Shown here: positions 36,607 through 44,895 of the stretch, in pieces
How the letters are laid out: every line of letters begins with the position of its first letter
How positions within the stretch are numbered: position 1 is the first letter of the stretch
Origin: Slackia heliotrinireducens DSM 20476
GTDB taxonomy: Bacteria; Actinomycetota; Coriobacteriia; Coriobacteriales; Eggerthellaceae
Length of the DNA stretch: 64,000 bases
Reading direction: 5' to 3'
Assembly (NCBI RefSeq): GCF_000023885.1
Contig: NC_013165.1
Span: forward strand, 1,798,001-1,862,000
The notes under the pieces: generated by a model
What the model saw: the letters and a program-made list of their open reading frames with translations, nothing else
Database searches by the model: none
What the model was told of the DNA's origin: nothing
Program-made: the position numbers and the translations under genes

Positions 36607-38925
36607 CTACAGGTTGATTTTCACGATGGGCGCGTAGTCCTTCAGGAGCTTCTTGGTGACGTTGCCCTTGCTGAATTTGATGTGCAGCGTATCGCCGTCC
36701 ACCTTCGTCACGCGACCGCGGCCGAAGGTTTTGTGGTCCACGATGTCCCCCACGGCGAACGTGACCCGCGCGGCGGATTTCTTCTCAGCGTTGGGGCTGG
36801 TCCGTCCCGTGTAGCTGCGGGGCCGCGTTCCGCCGGCGCTCGACTGTCCGAAGACGCGCCCGCCGCCGGCCTCCTTGCCGCTGCCCGAGATGCCGCGACG
36901 GCTGCCGCGCTTCTCCCAGCCGGTTCCCGCGAAGCCGGAACTTCCCAGACCCGCGCTCTTGCGCAGCTCGGAGGGAATTTCGCCCACGAACCGCGAAACG
37001 GGGTTGGCATGGGTCTCGCCGAAAATCTGACGCGCGTAAGCGCAGGTCAGATACAAGCGCTTGCGGGCGCGGGTGATGGCGACATAGGCCAATCGGCGCT
37101 CCTCCTCCAACCCTTGCGGGTCGCGGCTGGAATTGGAGTGCGGGAACAGGGTCTCTTCCATGCCGGCCACGAAGACGCAATCGAACTCCAAACCCTTCGA
37201 CGAGTGCACGGTCATAAGCGTGACGAACTGGTCGTCGTCGGTAGCGGCGTCCAGATCGGTGCGCAGACGCACCCACTCCAGGAAGTCCTCCAAGCTATCC
37301 GGCGAAAGCTGGCGCGTGTCCGCCAGCAGGTTGATCCCTTCGGGAGGAAGGGCGCTCTCGTCAATCTCGTGGCTTTCCACATATTCGTCGACTACGGAGA
37401 GGAACTCCTTGATGTTCTCGATGCGGCTTTCGGCCTCGTCGGTTCGCTCCTGCTCCAGGGCCTGGATGAGCTGGCTTCGGTCGATAACCGCCTCGATCAC
37501 CTTGCGCAGCTCGCCGCCGTAGCTCTGCGCGTCGTTGATCAGCCCCACGAAACCGCCGATGGCGTTACGGGTGCGCATCTGCAGCGTCTCGTCGGCAAGG
37601 CACCACTCGGCCGCCTGCATGAACGTGAGGTTGGAATTGCGGGCCACGTTCTCGATGTGCTCGATGGTGGTTTTGCCGATGCCGCGGCGCGGCTGGTTGA
37701 TGACGCGCTTGGCCGCCATGTCGTCGGCAGGGTTGATGCACAGGGTGAGGTACGCTATGACGTCGCGGATCTCGGCGCGGTCGAAGAACTTCGTTCCGCC
37801 CACGATGCGGTACGGCACGCCGGCACGCAACAGCATGTCTTCCAAGGATCGTGACTGCGCGTTCGTGCGATAGAACACGGCCATCTCCTCGTATGAGACG
37901 CCTTCGTTATGCAGCTTGTCGATTTCGCCGGCGATCCAGCGCCCCTCGTCGCGTTCGTCGGACGCCATGTACACGAGGATCTTCTCGCCGTCGCCCGACT
38001 CGGTGAACAGGCGCTTCTGCTTGCGCTTGGTGTTATGCGCGACCACGGCGTTGGCAGCGTTCAGGATGTTGCCCGAGCTGCGGTAGTTCTGCTCGAGTTT
38101 GATGGACCTGGCCTGAGGGTAGTCCTGCTCGAACTCGAGGATGTTGCGGATGTCGGCGCCGCGCCATGAGTAAATGGACTGGTCGTCGTCGCCTACCACC
38201 ATGATGTTCTGATGCTTGGCAGCCAACAGCTTGGTAATGGCGTACTGGGCGTGGTTCGTGTCCTGATACTCGTCCACCAGCAGGTAGCGGAACCGGTCCT
38301 GATAGGCCTCCAGCACATCGGGATGGTTCTTGAACAGCAGATACGTGTACATGAGCAGGTCGTCGAAGTCGAAGGCGTTAGCCATCTTCAGGCGTTCCTG
38401 ATACACCGCGTACACGCGCGCCGTGACTTTGGAGACGGGGTCGCGGGCCTCGTCGGCATACACGCCGGGCGCCTTGAGCTCGTTTTTCGCCTGGGAGATC
38501 TTGCCGCGGATAGAATTGACCGGCCAGCGCTTGGGATCCAGGTCAAGCCCTGCCATAACATCTTTCAACAGGCGTTTCGTATCGTCGTCATCGTAAATGG
38601 TGAAGCTTTTGGAGAAGCCGAGCAGCTCGCAATCGACCCTGAGGATGCGCACGCACATGCTGTGGAACGTGGACACCCACATGCCGCGGGCCGAAGGGCC
38701 CACCAGGCGCCCGAGACGTTCGCGCATCTCGTTGGCGGCCTTGTTGGTGAAGGTGATGGCCATAATCTGCCAAGGCGGCACATTCAGATCCTGAACCATA
38801 TGGGCGATGCGGTACGTGAGCACACGGGTTTTGCCGCTGCCTGCGCCCGCAAGCACCAGGAGCGGACCCTCGGTGCACAGCACGGCCTCGCGCTGCGGCT
38901 CGTTCAGCGAATCGATATCCAGCAT
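36607..38925 (-). CDS. pcrA: ATP-dependent DNA helicase PcrA/UvrD
   Basis: 3'-5' helicase for nucleotide-excision repair and removal of obstacles from replication forks. The 772-residue protein has the UvrD/Rep motifs: Q motif L-N-E-P-Q-R-E-A-V, Walker A A-G-A-G-S-G-K-T, D-E-Y-Q-D-T-N, G-D-D-D-Q-S-I-Y-S-W-R-G and H-S-S-K-G-L-E-F. The C-terminal tail ends in a PcrA-like domain that binds RNA polymerase. The ATG at 38925 has GGAGAG upstream. It is convergent with the CPBP gene, with no clear hairpin between them. Confidence 0.95.
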   Translation of the reverse strand: MLDIDSLNEPQREAVLCTEGPLLVLAGAGSGKTRVLTYRIAHMVQDLNVPPWQIMAITFTNKAANEMRERLGRLVGPSARGMWVSTFHSMCVRILRVDCELLGFSKSFTIYDDDDTKRLLKDVMAGLDLDPKRWPVNSIRGKISQAKNELKAPGVYADEARDPVSKVTARVYAVYQERLKMANAFDFDDLLMYTYLLFKNHPDVLEAYQDRFRYLLVDEYQDTNHAQYAITKLLAAKHQNIMVVGDDDQSIYSWRGADIRNILEFEQDYPQARSIKLEQNYRSSGNILNAANAVVAHNTKRKQKRLFTESGDGEKILVYMASDERDEGRWIAGEIDKLHNEGVSYEEMAVFYRTNAQSRSLEDMLLRAGVPYRIVGGTKFFDRAEIRDVIAYLTLCINPADDMAAKRVINQPRRGIGKTTIEHIENVARNSNLTFMQAAEWCLADETLQMRTRNAIGGFVGLINDAQSYGGELRKVIEAVIDRSQLIQALEQERTDEAESRIENIKEFLSVVDEYVESHEIDESALPPEGINLLADTRQLSPDSLEDFLEWVRLRTDLDAATDDDQFVTLMTVHSSKGLEFDCVFVAGMEETLFPHSNSSRDPQGLEEERRLAYVAITRARKRLYLTCAYARQIFGETHANPVSRFVGEIPSELRKSAGLGSSGFAGTGWEKRGSRRGISGSGKEAGGGRVFGQSSAGGTRPRSYTGRTSPNAEKKSAARVTFAVGDIVDHKTFGRGRVTKVDGDTLHIKFSKGNVTKKLLKDYAPIVKINL

Positions 38926-39042
38926 GTTCTCTCCGTTCCACCCGTCTGTTCGCCGCAACCGGCTATGTTAAGCAAAAGGCCGGGCATCTTCTCACAACCT
39001 GCAGACACCACGTGTCCACGGAACGACCCAGCAAGAAAAAAT

Positions 39043-39987
39043 CTAGAAAAGCAGCGCCTTCACGCCGAAGTAGGCCAACACCAAAATGCCGACGACGATG
39101 CGGTACACGCCGAAGAGAGCAAAGTCGTTCTTCTTGATGTAGCCCATAAGGAACTTGATCGAGATGACCGACACGACGAAGGCCGTCACGATGCCCACCA
39201 GCAGGACAACCGCTTCCACCGAGGTCATGATGGGGCCGGTGGCAGACGCCATAGCCGCCATGTACTTGACGATTTTGACCAAGCCCCAGCCGAACATGAT
39301 GGGGATGGCCAAAAAGAACGTGAACTCGGCCGCCGCGGTGCGCGAGCATCCGGTGAGCATGCCGCCGATGATGGTGGCGCCGGAACGGCTGGTGCCGGGG
39401 ATAATGGCCAGGCACTGGAACAGGCCGATCTTCAGAGCGGCCTTCCAGTCGATGTCGTCCACCGTCTGGATGGCGAACATACCGTCCGGATCGACCGAAC
39501 CGTCCTCCAGCCGAGGCGCTTGGGCACCGATGGCCCCGCCCTGCTCGACCAGAGCCTCGTAGTTTGCCAGTTTCTCGCGGTTGCGTCGTTCAAGCACGAT
39601 AAACACGACGCCGTAGAGGATCAGCATGGATGCCACGACGGCGGCGTTGTAGAAGTGATCGCCCACCCAGTCGTCCAGCAGCAGGCCGACTACCGCAGCG
39701 GGCAAGCATCCGATGACGACCATGCCCCACAGGCGCCACGTGGCACGCCGTTCCTGCGCGGCCTTCTTGCCAGAAAACGGGTTCAGCTTGTTGAAATACA
39801 GGATGATGACGGCCAGGATGGCACCGATCTGGATGACCACCAGGAACAGCTTGAGGAAGTCGTCGGAAACGTTGAGCTTCACGAATTCGTCGACCAGGAT
39901 CATGTGGCCCGTCGACGAAATGGGCAGCCATTCGGTAACGCCCTCCACTACGCCGATGAGGAAGGCCTTCAGTATTTCAAACAACAT
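39043..39987 (-). CDS. uppP: undecaprenyl-diphosphatase
   Basis: Recycles the lipid carrier for cell-wall synthesis by removing a phosphate from undecaprenyl diphosphate; also linked to bacitracin resistance. The 314-residue membrane protein has the BacA/UppP motifs G-V-V-E-G-V-T-E-W-L-P-I-S-S-T-G-H and P-G-T-S-R-S-G-A-T. A hydrophilic insert of about 35 residues (150-185) is longer than usual. The ribosome site is weak. Confidence 0.95.
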   Translation of the reverse strand: MLFEILKAFLIGVVEGVTEWLPISSTGHMILVDEFVKLNVSDDFLKLFLVVIQIGAILAVIILYFNKLNPFSGKKAAQERRATWRLWGMVVIGCLPAAVVGLLLDDWVGDHFYNAAVVASMLILYGVVFIVLERRNREKLANYEALVEQGGAIGAQAPRLEDGSVDPDGMFAIQTVDDIDWKAALKIGLFQCLAIIPGTSRSGATIIGGMLTGCSRTAAAEFTFFLAIPIMFGWGLVKIVKYMAAMASATGPIMTSVEAVVLLVGIVTAFVVSVISIKFLMGYIKKNDFALFGVYRIVVGILVLAYFGVKALLF

Positions 39988-40350
39988 GTATGGTTCTGCT
40001 TTCTACTTAATGCCGATGCCCGACGACGCCGATCCGCTCCGGGCGGTTCGCAACAGGTGGAAGCACGGCGGCCGTACCGAGCTCGGACGCTGCATGTGCA
40101 TGCGCCGGTGCGGCCACGAGTCGTTCGCCATGGCGACGATCCCGATGATGCCGGCATCTTGCGGAATGCGGCTCGGCCGACGGCCGGTTCGACGGCGCGT
40201 CGCTTTCGCGAACGGCCCACCGAAGGACATGCCGCCCGGTTTTCCACGGAGGCTATTCTATAGGCTGGCAACGGCCACGGCCCCGCTGCCCCTCCGTTCC
40301 GACAAAAGGAACAGAACGACCGCCCAGAGCACCACCCGTTTAGACGAACG

Positions 40351-40401
40351 GGACGTTGGGGACGGAGCCCTTTGTCCCGTTTGGCAAGGGAGGCCACGGG
40401 G
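40351..40401 (+). repeat. 51-bp direct repeat, copy 1
   Basis: The unit begins GGACGTTGGGGACGGAGCCC and ends GGCCACGGGG. It is identical to the copy at 40409-40459, with a 7-base spacer, giving a period of 58. It includes an imperfect hairpin, GGGAC...GTCCC. Confidence 0.95.
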
Positions 40402-40408
40402 CATTGGA

Positions 40409-40459
40409 GGACGTTGGGGACGGAGCCCTTTGTCCCGTTTGGCAAGGGAGGCCACGGGG
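40409..40459 (+). repeat. 51-bp direct repeat, copy 2
   Basis: Identical to the first copy over 51 bases. After it the sequence diverges (AAGGACC against CATTGGA). Confidence 0.95.
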
Positions 40460-40800
40460 AAGGACCACTTTTGCCCATTACCGGCGAGGTGAAGGTTGGG
40501 CCGGCGTGCAACCCCGCGGCATCCTGCTCCTCGGTTCGAAAACCTCGTTTTCCGCCAGAAAAAACAAGTAGTGTACGACTTTGGGAAGACATGGGTCGCG
40601 CATGTCATATCGGCGAGCTTTTGACCTGGGGTTACGCATGGTTGCATGTCTCTGGGAGCGAAGCGGGGCCGAATGGTCGTGCACTAGTTGATTTTCTTGG
40701 CGCAGAAGCTGGTTTTGGGCTGAAGGAGCGGGCTGGAGATACCAAGAAGTGTCCCCACTGACTCAAAAACGTGCCAGTTGGAAACGTCCCTACTGACACA

Positions 40801-40828
40801 GAACGACCGCCCAGGAAAGCGGTCGTTC
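40801..40828 (-). terminator. second hairpin downstream of thrS
   Basis: A perfect 10-bp stem (GAACGACCGC / GCGGTCGTTC) with an 8-nt loop, just past the first thrS terminator. No T-run on the minus strand. One arm belongs to the 17-bp sequence repeated at 40311. Confidence 0.5.
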
Positions 40829-40836
40829 GGAAAAAT

Positions 40837-40865
40837 GGGGCAAAGGGGACTGTCCCCTTTGCCCC
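40837..40865 (-). terminator. terminator of thrS
   Basis: A perfect 13-bp stem (GGGGCAAAGGGGA and its complement) with a 3-nt loop, followed on the minus strand by CATTTTT. It begins ten bases past the thrS stop. Confidence 0.9.
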
Positions 40866-40875
40866 AGGTATGCAG

Positions 40876-42636
40876 CTAGCGGCGTTCGGCGATCTCGGCC
40901 GTGATATCGGCGATGAACTCGTCGAGCTGGCGGGCGACCGTCTCGTTGGAGCGGTCGCGGACGCTGATGTATTTGCCGTCGCGTTCCTGCTCGCCAAGGA
41001 TGAGCATGTAGGGAACACGGTCGGTGGAGCGTGCCTCGCGGATCTTATAGCCGATCTTCTCGTCGCGGGTGTCGACGACGGCACGGACACCGGCGTCGCG
41101 AAGGACCTGGCCCACCTCGAGGGCGTAATCGCGGGTCTTCTCAGACACGGGCAGGATCTTCACCTGCAGCGGAGCAAGCCACGTGGGGAACTTGCCCGCG
41201 TACTGCTCGGTCAGCATGCCGATGAAGCGCTCGAAGCTGCCGAAGCCGGCGCGATGGATCATGATGGGGCGCTTCTTGGTGCCGTCGGCGGCCATGTACT
41301 CAAGTTCGAAGTTCTGGGGCAGCTGGAAGTCCAGCTGGATGGTGCCGCACTGCCAGGTACGGCCCAAGCAGTCCTTCAGGTGGAAGTCGATCTTGGGACC
41401 GTAGAAGGCGCCGTCGCCCTCGTTGAGGATGTAATCCTTGCCCATCTTCTCCAGCGCCTCGCGCAGGCCGTTTTCGGCGCGCTCCCAATCCTCGTCGGAA
41501 CCCATGGAGTCCTCGGGGCGGGTGGACAGCTCCACCTTGTACTCGAAGCCGAACTGCTGATAGTACTCGTCGAACAGGCGTGCAGTCTCCAGCACGATGT
41601 CGGAAATCTGCTCGGGCGTGACGTAGATATGGCCGTCGTCCTGCGTGAAGGCGCGCACGCGGAACAGGCCGTGCAGGGCGCCCTTCAGCTCATGACGGTG
41701 GTCGAGACCGGCCTCGGCCAGCTTCAGCGGCAGGTCGCGGTAGCTGCGCGGGCGGCTCTTGTAGATGAGGCACGCGCCGGGGCAGTTCATCGGCTTGACG
41801 GCGTAATCCTCTTCGTCGATGACCGTGGTGTACATGTTCTCTTTGTAGTGGTCCCAGTGGCCGGAGGTCTCCCATAGCTTGCGGGACAGGATCTGAGGCG
41901 TTTCCACCTCGTCGTAGTTGTACTTGGCCATCATGTCATGCCAGTACTCGATGAGGGCGTTCTTCAGCTTGGTGCCGTTGGGCAGCCAGAACGGGAAGCC
42001 CGGGCCCTCGTCGGCGAACATGAACAGTTCCATCTCCTGGCCGATCTTGCGGTGGTCGCGCTTCTTGGCCTCTTCCTGGATGCGCTCGTACTCGGCGAGC
42101 TCTTCCTTGGAGGCGAAGGCGATGCCGTTGATGCGGGTGAGCATCTTGTTGTCCTTGTCGCCCTTCCAGTAGGCGCCGGACACGGCGGTCAGCTTGAAGG
42201 CCTTCAGGGCCTTGGTGTACAGGATGTGGGGGCCGACGCACATGTCGACGTATTCGCCCTGCTTGTAGAAGGTGATGCGGGCGTCGGGGTCCAAATCGCC
42301 GATGTGCTCGACCTTGTACTGCTCCTGACGTTCTTCCATGTGCTTGATGGCCTCTTCGCGGGGCAGCTCGTAGGTGGAGAACTTCAGGTTCTCTTTGCAG
42401 ATCTTCTTCATCTCGGCTTCGATGGCGGGCAGGTCGTCCTCGGAGATCTTCTCGTCGCCCAGGTCGACGTCGTAGTAGAAGCCGTTTTCCGTGGCAGGGC
42501 CGTAGCCGAAGTCGGCCTGCGGGTACAGACGCTTGATGGCCTGCGCCATGATGTGCGCAGCGGAGTGGCGCAGGACATGCACCTCTTCCTCAGCCGGGCA
42601 CTCGTCCACATGGCCGTCGTTATATAAAACCTTCAT
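40876..42636 (-). CDS. thrS: threonyl-tRNA synthetase, TGS-less
   Basis: Charges tRNA-Thr. The 586-residue protein is complete at the C terminus but starts directly at the second-domain (editing) region: H-S-A-A-H-I-M-A-Q follows within 35 residues, with the C-V-G-P-H motif later. The N-terminal ~60-residue TGS domain of the usual ~640-residue enzyme is missing. Zinc ligands (M-N-C-P-G...H...H) and class II motif 2 (R-V-R-A-F-T-Q-D-D) are present. The ATG at 42636 has AGAGG upstream; no frame upstream would encode a TGS domain. Confidence 0.95.
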   Translation of the reverse strand: MKVLYNDGHVDECPAEEEVHVLRHSAAHIMAQAIKRLYPQADFGYGPATENGFYYDVDLGDEKISEDDLPAIEAEMKKICKENLKFSTYELPREEAIKHMEERQEQYKVEHIGDLDPDARITFYKQGEYVDMCVGPHILYTKALKAFKLTAVSGAYWKGDKDNKMLTRINGIAFASKEELAEYERIQEEAKKRDHRKIGQEMELFMFADEGPGFPFWLPNGTKLKNALIEYWHDMMAKYNYDEVETPQILSRKLWETSGHWDHYKENMYTTVIDEEDYAVKPMNCPGACLIYKSRPRSYRDLPLKLAEAGLDHRHELKGALHGLFRVRAFTQDDGHIYVTPEQISDIVLETARLFDEYYQQFGFEYKVELSTRPEDSMGSDEDWERAENGLREALEKMGKDYILNEGDGAFYGPKIDFHLKDCLGRTWQCGTIQLDFQLPQNFELEYMAADGTKKRPIMIHRAGFGSFERFIGMLTEQYAGKFPTWLAPLQVKILPVSEKTRDYALEVGQVLRDAGVRAVVDTRDEKIGYKIREARSTDRVPYMLILGEQERDGKYISVRDRSNETVARQLDEFIADITAEIAERR

Positions 42637-42675
42637 CAGGACCTCTTCCAATCAGGAGTGATAACACAAGGTTGC

Positions 42676-42706
42676 ATATTAGCACGTCGAATGCGGACGT
42701 GGTCAA
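42676..42706 (-). promoter_or_regulatory. candidate thrS promoter
   Basis: On the minus strand, TTGACC, a 19-base spacer and TAATAT with TGC before it. It lies 40 bases upstream of the thrS start. No T-box element is seen in the short leader. Confidence 0.45.
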
Positions 42707-42752
42707 ATACACGGTGGAACCACAGATGAAAGTGCGTGAAACCTCCGTGGAA

Positions 42753-43571
42753 CTACGCTTCGAGATACATGTACAGCCGCTGCGCGTAGCCGATCAGCTC
42801 CGGCGCGTGTGAGCAGCGCAGGTAGCTGGGATCGAAATCGTTGCCGCCCAGGCGCACACGGTCTAGCCCGTCCGCGTCCTTGAGAATTCGATAGAAGCGC
42901 ACCGCATCCACCCCGGAAACCGGGCGACCGCTGAAAAACGCGCGGATGGCTTCCTCCCCCTCCGCATCCTCACGGTCGTGCCATGCGACGGCGAAGTACA
43001 CCCTGTCGTCATAGGCGATGGATCGCCCCGCCAGCGTGGCGCGGGCGTATCCGCGCTGGGTGTCTTCGCAGAAGCGCTTGTAGTATTTGGCGGCGCGGGC
43101 CCCGTGGCCCGTGTCCAGATAAGGGTCGGCGCGTCGCGAGTCGTGAAACGACGCCGCCGCAGCCAGCGCCTCCAGGTCGGTGTCGGACAGGCCCTCGAGC
43201 TCACCCAACGCCTGGGACAGCATGAGCACCCGGCCCCAGTGGGGACGGAAATGGATGGAACCGCCCGTGGTCCAAGGGTTCAAATCCGTGTTGATGAACG
43301 CCAGCCAGCGCAGAAACGTGTCGCGGGCTCGCTCGGATGGAGCCAGCTCGGCCAGAGCATGCAAGGGACCGTTCGCCATGGATTCCGTAGCGACCTCCTT
43401 GCCGATGATCTCGGCGAACCGCGGGTCCAGCATAAGGTTGTCCCAGCTGTAACCCATGTCTTCGGCGAACTTGAGGAAATGGGGCGCCACCGCGCCGTCT
43501 TCGGTGTGCAGCGGGGTGACGGAGTAGTGCGCCAAACCCTGGGCCTGTTGCAATGTTATGTCGTCTACCAT
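42753..43571 (-). CDS. HD-domain protein
   Basis: A 272-residue protein with a histidine/aspartate pattern of HD phosphohydrolases: H-W-G-R-V around residue 111, then S-F-H-D-S-R-R and T-G-H-G-A-R-A-A. HD enzymes hydrolyse phosphate esters of nucleotides with a metal. The first ~100 residues show no recognised domain. The gene overlaps the SGNH hydrolase gene by seven bases, so the two are co-expressed. The substrate is unknown. Confidence 0.75.
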   Translation of the reverse strand: MVDDITLQQAQGLAHYSVTPLHTEDGAVAPHFLKFAEDMGYSWDNLMLDPRFAEIIGKEVATESMANGPLHALAELAPSERARDTFLRWLAFINTDLNPWTTGGSIHFRPHWGRVLMLSQALGELEGLSDTDLEALAAAASFHDSRRADPYLDTGHGARAAKYYKRFCEDTQRGYARATLAGRSIAYDDRVYFAVAWHDREDAEGEEAIRAFFSGRPVSGVDAVRFYRILKDADGLDRVRLGGNDFDPSYLRCSHAPELIGYAQRLYMYLEA

Positions 43572-44131
43572 GGCCGAATGCCCTTCCCCATCGTTTCTGC
43601 CAGCACGAGCGCCGCGAGCCGCGACCCCGCAGGACTCGGATGCACGCCGTCTGCAGCATACAGCTCATCGGCCGATCCCGCACGAAACGGCGCGGCGACA
43701 TCCGCCAGAAGCGCCCCCGAATCGGCGGCCGCCTGAGCAAAGGCCTCGGCCATGCGCAGGCTCATGTCGTCGTGGGACATCCCCAGTTTGACGAGCTTTG
43801 CGCATCCCGCCCGATAAGGCCAGGTGCCGTAGATTACCGGCTGCGCCCCCGCTGCCTTGGCGGCTTCCGACAGCGACGCCACGCTGCGGGCATAGGCCGT
43901 AGGCGACGTGGCAGGGCCGTGGCTCATCTCCTGCATCACCACGAAATCCCAGGCCTCGTTTGCAAGCGCCGCCTGAGTGAGGGCCCCGTTGCGGGTCTTC
44001 GGGTTGAGATGCTCGGCCAGGCGCGCCCCGCCCCGCGCATGCACCCGGACTTCGGCCGTCAGGAGCTCGGCCAGCATGTCCGGCATGTGGTTCGCCGTGG
44101 TCAGACTGTTTCCCAGCATGAGTATGCGCAT
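43565..44131 (-). CDS. SGNH/GDSL-type hydrolase
   Basis: A 188-residue protein of the SGNH fold. The nucleophile block is L-G-N-S-L-T at residues 6-11 and the catalytic pair is A-D-G-V-H-P-S near the C terminus. Such enzymes remove acyl groups from lipids or sugars. There is no signal peptide, so it is probably cytosolic. It is coupled to the HD-domain gene and divergent from the P-loop gene. Confidence 0.82.
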   Translation of the reverse strand: MRILMLGNSLTTANHMPDMLAELLTAEVRVHARGGARLAEHLNPKTRNGALTQAALANEAWDFVVMQEMSHGPATSPTAYARSVASLSEAAKAAGAQPVIYGTWPYRAGCAKLVKLGMSHDDMSLRMAEAFAQAAADSGALLADVAAPFRAGSADELYAADGVHPSPAGSRLAALVLAETMGKGIRPW

Positions 44132-44221
44132 GGCAGATCCCTTCTAGCGTTCGTTTCACCCACTATACCCCGAAAAGCCTTAAGATAGGCAGGGTTTCAA
44201 AATCGAAGGACAAGGAGCTGC

Positions 44222-44833
44222 ATGAAGCGGACGCCACGCATCATCACCGTCGTGCTGACGGGCGGTCCCTGCGGCGGTAAGTCGACGGCCGAGCGCCTCC
44301 TGCACGCACATGCGTGGCCCGCAGGCTGGCAGGTCGTTTTCGTCGAAGAGTCCGCCACGGCGCTCATCAAAGCGGGTGTGACCAGGGAGTCCTGCGGCGA
44401 GCAGTACGCGTTCCAGTGCCGCGTGATCGAGCGGCAGCTCGTGCGCGAGCAGGACGCTCTTGAGCTTGCGAGACAATCGGACTCCGACACGGTCGTCGTA
44501 TTCGACCGAGGAGTCCCCGACAGCGATGCGTATCTTGCCCCGGCCGAATACCGGCAGGCCTTGGCCACGTACGGGATGACGCCCGAAAGCGCCCTGCTGC
44601 GCTACGATGTTGTGTTTCACCTGGTAACATGCGCAATCGGAGCAGAAGATCACTACGAGACCACAGGCAATGCCGCCCGCCGCGAAACCCTGGCCCAGGC
44701 TGCCGCCGTCGACGCCCGGCATGCCGCCAGCTGGTCGGCGCACCCCAGGCTTGTCACCTTGCGCAACGGCCAGGGCTTCGACGCCAAGATGGACGCGCTA
44801 ATCGAGTACATCCAGGGCCTCATGCGCTCCTAA
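44222..44833 (+). CDS. P-loop NTPase, AAA_28 type
   Basis: A 203-residue nucleotide-binding protein with the P-loop G-G-P-C-G-G-K-S-T at residues 14-22 and V-V-F-D-R-G-V-P-D-S as a likely Walker B/substrate motif. This matches the AAA_28 family, whose members resemble small-molecule kinases. AAGGAG precedes the ATG. It is convergent with the ABC exporter gene; no terminator hairpin is seen between. The substrate is unknown. Confidence 0.78.
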   Translation: MKRTPRIITVVLTGGPCGGKSTAERLLHAHAWPAGWQVVFVEESATALIKAGVTRESCGEQYAFQCRVIERQLVREQDALELARQSDSDTVVVFDRGVPDSDAYLAPAEYRQALATYGMTPESALLRYDVVFHLVTCAIGAEDHYETTGNAARRETLAQAAAVDARHAASWSAHPRLVTLRNGQGFDAKMDALIEYIQGLMRS

Positions 44834-44895
44834 GAACAGCATTCGACACCGCTAACGAAGCCGCCGCACCCGGATCGCAGCATTCGATTCGGTAC

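Larger units (their letters stand above)
39988..40836. other. repeat-rich spacer with no convincing gene
   Basis: About 850 bases between uppP and thrS. Open frames on both strands overlap each other, have no ribosome sites and resemble no family known to me. The sequence holds two exact 51-bp repeats (40351 and 40409), a 17-bp sequence present at both 40311 and 40798, and two imperfect ~19-bp copies around 40754-40800 (GTGTCAGTAGGGACGTTTC-like on the minus strand). The patchwork resembles intergenic repeats that recur across a genome rather than a gene. Confidence 0.65.

Noticed and set aside
39969-40592. 207-residue minus-strand frame in the repeat patch
   Set aside because: It reads through both 51-bp repeats, overlaps the uppP start and has no ribosome site or family.
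42637-42752. T-box riboswitch upstream of thrS
   Set aside because: The leader is only about 35 nt after the likely promoter and lacks the T-box and specifier stem.
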